Shown here in pieces: positions 59,755-64,000 of a stretch of DNA of 64,000 bases. Origin of the DNA: Dictyostelium firmibasis (Eukaryota; Evosea; Eumycetozoa; Dictyosteliales; Dictyosteliaceae); the NCBI GenBank assembly GCA_036169595.1, contig CM069765.1, positions 6,961,001 through 7,025,000 on the forward strand, given 5' to 3'. The position numbers and the translations under genes are program-made. Positions within the stretch are counted from its first letter, which is position 1. Each line of letters starts with the position of its first letter. The notes beneath the pieces are model-generated. The model saw only the letters and a program-made list of their open reading frames with translations, did no database searches and had not been told where the DNA came from.

Positions 59755-60455
59755 TTATTATCAATATTAGAAGGTATTAAGTCATTATTAATATAAAAAA
59801 AAAAAAAAAAAAATCGGAACATAAATCAATCTATTATTTTAGTTAACCAAAATGAATAAATAAATAAATAAATTTTAATACACCTTTTTCTATTGTCATG
59901 GTTTCTACATAAATTTTTTTTTTTTTGTCAATTTTCTTTTTTTTTTTAATATCAATTCACATAAAAACATATACACAAAGGATAATTTGGCGACTTTCCG
60001 TTGGTGTACTTTATTAAATGAGTGTCCCCTTTTTCTATTGTCATGGTTTCTTTTTATATTAAAACCTGTAGTTTTTGCAGTATATAATTATTATTATATA
60101 ATAATACATTCATATTACAATGAAAAATTATAAATTTTTTTTTCTTTTTCTAATTTTGCTATTTTGGACAAATCTTTATCTCGTAATTTTTTTATTTTTT
60201 TTTTAATTTTGTTATTTTTATTGGATCAATTAAAAAAGAATGGAAAAAAAAAAGAAATCCAGAAAAACTCATTTAAATTTAGTTATTCACTTTTATGAGT
60301 TAAGGTAAAAACATAATGGTTAGGATATATACAAAGAAGAATGAAGAAAATAATAAAAGAGGAAGATGGTTTCTCAATAAAATATTGAAAAAAAAAAAGA
60401 AAAAATAGAGTACATACAAAAAAACAATAATTTATTAAATTTATAAAAAAAGAAT
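59755..60455. other. Convergent spacer with a 24-bp direct repeat
   Basis: Lies between the 3' ends of two genes. CTTTTTCTATTGTCATGG, extended to 24 bp, occurs at 59883-59906 and 60028-60051. The part between contains the less AT-rich GGCGACTTTCCGTTGGTGTA (59989-60008). No gene seen. Confidence 0.6.
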
Positions 60456-61661
<1,206 letters not shown>

Positions 61662-62114
61662 TTTATGCTTTTTTTTTTTTTGTTTTATGATTTATAATTT
61701 TTAAAAAAAGAAATTTGCTATTAACTCAATTTTATTTTTATAATTGTGTTAATTTATTATAAAAAAGAAAAAAAATAAAAAATAAAAAATAAAAAACACA
61801 ATTAAAAAAAAAATTATTATTATTATTATAAATTTTTTTATATTTCACACTATAAAAAATTACATATAGATTGTGATTTTCATTCACACACACACACACT
61901 CACTCACACACTCACTCACTCTTTTTTTTATTGAGGAATTTGGGGTTTTGGTGGGTTTTAATAATAGAAATCATTCCTATTATTGTGACAATTAAAAAAA
62001 AAATAAATAAAATAAAAATAATAAAAACAACACACTTTCAAATATTTTAAATTCACTTTATTAAAGATTAATGTTTATTTAAAAACAAAAAAATATAGTA
62101 AATTAGTTTCATAA

Positions 62115-62152
<38 letters not shown>

Positions 62153-62486
62153 TTTTATTTTATTTTTTTTTTAAAATAATTTTATTTCTATTTAATCTAA
62201 AACTATTATAATTATTTCCTCTTTTTTTTTATTTTATATATATATATATAAATAAATATTTTTTTTGAAAATTAAAATAGTGAGAATTAAAAATACCATC
62301 ACCAACCCATTATTCCACACTCACACTAACACTCACACACATAAACACATTCACACATCTATTTTTAATTAACTATCAATTGGGTCATATTATAAATAAC
62401 CGGACACACAACAAAAAAAAAAAAAAAAAAAAAAAAATATATTAAAAAAAATATAATTTTATTTGATGACTAGGGTAAAATCTTTG

Positions 62487-62518
<32 letters not shown>

Positions 62519-62656
62519 TCAATAAATACATATTTTATTTAATTACTTTAGAAAATAATATAATTTTTTTTTTTTAAATATAAAAAACACAGAAAATTAT
62601 TGAATTGATCAATTATATATATATATATTCTTTTTTTTAATTTTTTTTTTTTTTTT
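61662..62656. other. AT-rich spacer
   Basis: CACACACTCACTCACACACT near 61885-61920 and ACACTCACACTAACACTCAC near 62318-62345 are CA-rich strings that could serve as G-box-like promoter elements for the minus gene at 61661. Otherwise homopolymers; no gene seen. Confidence 0.5.
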
Positions 62657-64000
62657 TCACTTATTTAAAAATTGTTGTTCTGGAAGACCATGATAATCAT
62701 TTGATAAATCATTAATTAAACCATTATCAATTAAATGAAAAAAATCATTAGATTCAGTGATTTCTAAACGTTCTGATAATTTGTTAAAGAGATATGGTGT
62801 AACACATGTTAAAGTTCTATAATCAAACATGGAAAGTTCATATTGATTTCTATATCTACAAAAATGAATTTTTGGAGTGAAATGAGATGGGACGATGTTG
62901 ATAAAGTGTGCAGAATATAGTAATTCATAGAACCAATATAATTTTACATCATTCTTAACCCAGATTGTTCTTTCTTGGAAAGGGATATTAACTACCAAAT
63001 TTCTTAAATCATGACCAAGGAAACGGATATCAATTTTCTTACCATCTTTAATGAAATCTTTGATATAGGATTGAAAGACATGGTAGAATAAGAAATCGAC
63101 GGTATTGGGTTCTCTATCGTAGAAACAATAGGTATTCAAAAAGTTGAATTCATACTTTGGATCAACGTTCAATTTATAATAGTCTGCCTTGACTCTTGAG
63201 TTTATTGTATCTAATAATTCATCTGGTTGAATTAATTTAAACTTTGAGAAGAAAGTAATAATTGGTGGATTGTCATCATCTTCATATAGGAAATGGTTAC
63301 TTGGATCATCTTGAAAGTCAAATATAATATTATGATTACTATGACAATGGACGGTTAACTCTGTATTACTTAACAATGGTGAGGCACTAATTACATAAGG
63401 GAAAGTCTTTAAACTTGTAAGAACACATTGTTCAAAGAATTCTATGAAATTCAAACCATTGTAATCTTTATTACCATTTTTACCGGCGGTACCATCAACT
63501 ATTCTTTTCAATACTGATTCAATTTGTGATAAACAATCTACAGTATCATGAAGTTTATAATTTTCATAGGTTAGAATCATTTGACCCAAAAAGATAGCCA
63601 ATTTCATTTTCTGAGTTATTGAACTACCGATTTTGATTAGTGAATAGTAGTCAATGTATTTCTCTTCCTTTCCATTCTTATTACCATAGAATAAATTTGA
63701 AGATAGGATAATTAAAAGAGTCGTATTGGTTTTTGAAAAGGTATTTCTAATGATTAATGATTTAATTAAATTTTCATAACCATTCTCCCAACTATTTGGC
63801 TCCCATACATAATCATTCAACTCGGACATTACTTCAATCTTCATTTGAGTTAGATACTTTACAAATTCATTCCAGTGTACTTCCTTTTCAACGAAATTTA
63901 AAATTTTAATAACACCAATAAATATTGGTACAAACTTTGTTAAAAAGATTTTTTTGACATTTGATTCATAGAATTTATCTTGTCTAAGTTGTTTAATGTC
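62657..64000 (-). CDS. Large family member, 5' end beyond the window (partial)
   Basis: The frame is open from the right edge of the window to the TAA at 62657-62659. Sequence before the first ATG in view (63844) is also coding (VKKIFLTKFVPIFIGVIKIL and VHWNEFVKYLTQ), so the gene starts outside. At least 447 residues are seen. Contains TFPYVISASPLLSNTELT, VHCHSNHNIIFDF and VKLYWFYELLYSAHFIN, matching the protein encoded at 45232-47631 across its C-terminal half. Family function unknown. No lesion in the part seen. Confidence 0.85.
   Translation of the reverse strand, partial: DIKQLRQDKFYESNVKKIFLTKFVPIFIGVIKILNFVEKEVHWNEFVKYLTQMKIEVMSELNDYVWEPNSWENGYENLIKSLIIRNTFSKTNTTLLIILSSNLFYGNKNGKEEKYIDYYSLIKIGSSITQKMKLAIFLGQMILTYENYKLHDTVDCLSQIESVLKRIVDGTAGKNGNKDYNGLNFIEFFEQCVLTSLKTFPYVISASPLLSNTELTVHCHSNHNIIFDFQDDPSNHFLYEDDDNPPIITFFSKFKLIQPDELLDTINSRVKADYYKLNVDPKYEFNFLNTYCFYDREPNTVDFLFYHVFQSYIKDFIKDGKKIDIRFLGHDLRNLVVNIPFQERTIWVKNDVKLYWFYELLYSAHFINIVPSHFTPKIHFCRYRNQYELSMFDYRTLTCVTPYLFNKLSERLEITESNDFFHLIDNGLINDLSNDYHGLPEQQFLNK

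Overview
The window has the look of a nuclear chromosome segment of Dictyostelium discoideum. It is about four-fifths A+T, with long A and T runs between genes. It has short AT-rich GT/AG introns, almost exclusive use of TAA stops, long Asn, Gln and Thr-Ser tracts inside proteins, and a cluster of tgr genes (transmembrane, IPT/TIG repeat, the allorecognition family). The species is inferred from these traits; no search could be run.

Region 1 (1-39.4 kb) is a tgr cluster embedded in repeats and gene relics. Four tgr genes are readable as two-exon models on the plus strand: 5010-7778, 25579-28317, 31003-33655 and 35630-38427. The third ends in a 3' frameshift that removes the usual membrane tail. 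One further copy (22251-24384) is a pseudogene, and fragments lie at about 1.7, 3.8-4.3, 14.7-15.2 (minus), 15.6-16.1 and 39.4 kb. Each tgr start is preceded by the same leader: a CACACATTAACT-ATTATTCA-AAGAATAAG block, then a TTTCACAACAATTTACTTTTAA-type block just before the ATG. Upstream of nearly every leader, on the minus strand, lies decayed coding sequence that aligns with the tgr N-terminal region. The cluster therefore seems built from a head-to-head unit whose minus-strand partner has been lost everywhere.

Between the tgr units lie several other elements: a hAT DNA transposon with a nearly complete BED/hAT transposase (about 9.65-13.19 kb); terminal sequences of the same element in inverted order near 29.1-30.2 kb; a three-copy segmental duplication (2.05-3.75, 13.18-14.5 and 16.6-19.5 kb, the last inverted) carrying two unidentified broken genes; a broken integrase-like fossil near 19.9 kb; a perfect 34-bp palindrome; and a 280-bp insertion with an 11-bp target duplication and an A-tail.

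Region 2 (39.6-45 kb) holds two almost identical ARF-family GTPase genes in tandem, with a third broken copy between them, and a two-exon GATA zinc-finger gene. The GATA gene has a shortened paralogue at the left edge of the window (99-515, minus).

Region 3 (45-64 kb) is ordinary gene-dense sequence. It holds three members of a large family of unknown function (45232-47631 minus, 49980-54116 plus with a 53-Gln tract, and 62657-64000 minus running off the window), a two-exon 179-aa gene (48436-49088, minus), small Asn-rich or acidic proteins (54465, 57420), a 450-aa Asn-rich protein (58308-59754) and an Asn/Glu-rich protein (60456-61661, minus). Several of these genes start with an exon that holds little more than the ATG.

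I see no tRNA, rRNA or CRISPR. The long ORFs made only of Leu, Val, Ser-Pro, Thr-Ile or Phe-Ile-Tyr-Leu are shadows of microsatellites.
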